64,000 nt of DNA. Source: Salana multivorans. Its GTDB lineage: Bacteria > Actinomycetota > Actinomycetes > Actinomycetales > Beutenbergiaceae. The stretch is from assembly GCF_003751805.1 (NCBI RefSeq), contig NZ_RKHQ01000001.1, positions 1,922,001 through 1,986,000 on the forward strand, written 5' to 3'. The notes under the pieces were generated by a model. That model was not told where the DNA came from. It worked only from the letters and a program-made list of their open reading frames with translations, and did no database searches. Positions within the stretch are counted from its first letter, which is position 1; each line of letters begins with the position of its first letter. Shown here piece after piece: positions 63,662-64,000 of this stretch. A program made the position numbers and the translations under genes.

Positions 63662-64000
63662 TCAGCTGGAGGCGGGTCCGGTCGTCCCGCGGATGACGAG
63701 CCGGGGCGGGCTCATCGGCTCGTCGCCCAGCGACGTGTCGCCGAGCTGGCGAAGGAGGAGGATGGCCGCCTGCCGTGCCATGCCGCGCAGGTCCTGGGCG
63801 ATGGTCGTGAGGCCGGGGTGGGACCACTGGCCCGTCGGCAGGTTGTCGTGCCCGATGATGGAGATGTCCTGCGGCACCCGGATCCCACGCGCGCTGAGGG
63901 CGCCGATCGCCGCCAGCGCCATCGAGTCGTTGGCGAAGGCGAACGCGGTGGGGGGGCGGGGTCCGTCCACCATCGACAGGCAGGCCTCCACGACCTGCTC
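63662..64000 (-). CDS. LacI-family transcriptional regulator, N-terminus beyond window
   Basis: The C-terminal 112 residues of a LacI/GalR repressor. TAFAFANDSMALAAIGAL, RVPQDISIIGHDNLP and PGLTTIAQDLRGMARQA are the standard motifs of the second half of the sugar-binding domain. The DNA-binding head lies beyond position 64000. It reads toward ridA, 119 nt away, and is the only visible candidate for the operator at 59352-59371. Its effector would be a sugar or sugar derivative produced from the substrate of the locus (inference). Confidence 0.93.
   Translation of the reverse strand, partial: EQVVEACLSMVDGPRPPTAFAFANDSMALAAIGALSARGIRVPQDISIIGHDNLPTGQWSHPGLTTIAQDLRGMARQAAILLLRQLGDTSLGDEPMSPPRLVIRGTTGPASS

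Overview
The window is one 64-kb stretch of a very GC-rich actinobacterial chromosome. Almost every third codon position is G or C, GTG starts are common, and neighbouring genes often overlap by 4 nt (GTGA/ATGA). A PknG-type kinase locus, a DtxR/IdeR-boxed iron uptake operon, an actinobacterial sterol-carrier-family protein and an LSDTG sorting signal all fit a Micrococcales-type actinomycete, perhaps near Cellulomonadaceae. The taxonomic guess is inference. No rRNA, tRNA, CRISPR array, insertion sequence or prophage was seen.

Layout. Bases 1-6369 hold the 5' part of gnd (minus strand), an MFS exporter coupled to purC, a TNT-type NAD+ glycohydrolase (minus strand), and purS-purQ. Bases 6427-24254 form a lipid block between purQ and purL. 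It has an acyl-CoA synthetase behind a strong palindrome, a DUF695-like protein, a thiolase/FabG4-like/MaoC operon, a CbxX-type AAA ATPase, HMG-CoA reductase and synthase, a TetR regulator with an acyl-CoA oxidase-like flavoenzyme, and a PAP2 phosphatase with a cell-wall sorting signal. Bases 24393-31483 hold a siderophore-interacting protein behind an iron box, two tandem paralogous lipoproteins, purL, a glutamate dehydrogenase and a TSUP permease. Bases 31526-39341 hold a DHA2 MFS pump divergent from an AraC regulator, then a complete siderophore ABC importer plus reductase behind a DtxR box.

Bases 39661-53407 are the most notable part: ten same-strand, mostly translationally coupled genes. 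They encode TelA, a small helical protein, a CbxX AAA ATPase, a GlnX-like four-helix membrane sensor, a GlnH-like amino-acid-binding lipoprotein, a coiled-coil protein, PknG, a PP2C phosphatase, a VWA protein and an FHA protein. PknG, the phosphatase and the FHA protein each carry related CxxC zinc ribbons. Known pieces (mycobacterial GlnH-GlnX-PknG sensing, and Ter/TelA-type VWA-PP2C-kinase triads) appear merged into one candidate envelope-to-cytoplasm signalling system. A malic enzyme follows directly.

Bases 54859-59187 hold a lipoprotein gene with an apparent frameshift, rsgA, a sterol-carrier-family gene, a two-helix membrane protein and an RNB ribonuclease. Bases 59325-64000 form a likely LacI-controlled catabolic locus: amidohydrolase and GH5-like hydrolase on the plus strand, converging with a SelA-like PLP enzyme and a RidA protein, then a partial LacI regulator. 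Regulatory sequence is unusually legible. There are two copies of a probable TetR operator, two DtxR-type boxes, two strong palindromes next to start codons, several hairpin terminators, and a 59-bp palindromic repeat present twice with compensatory base changes.
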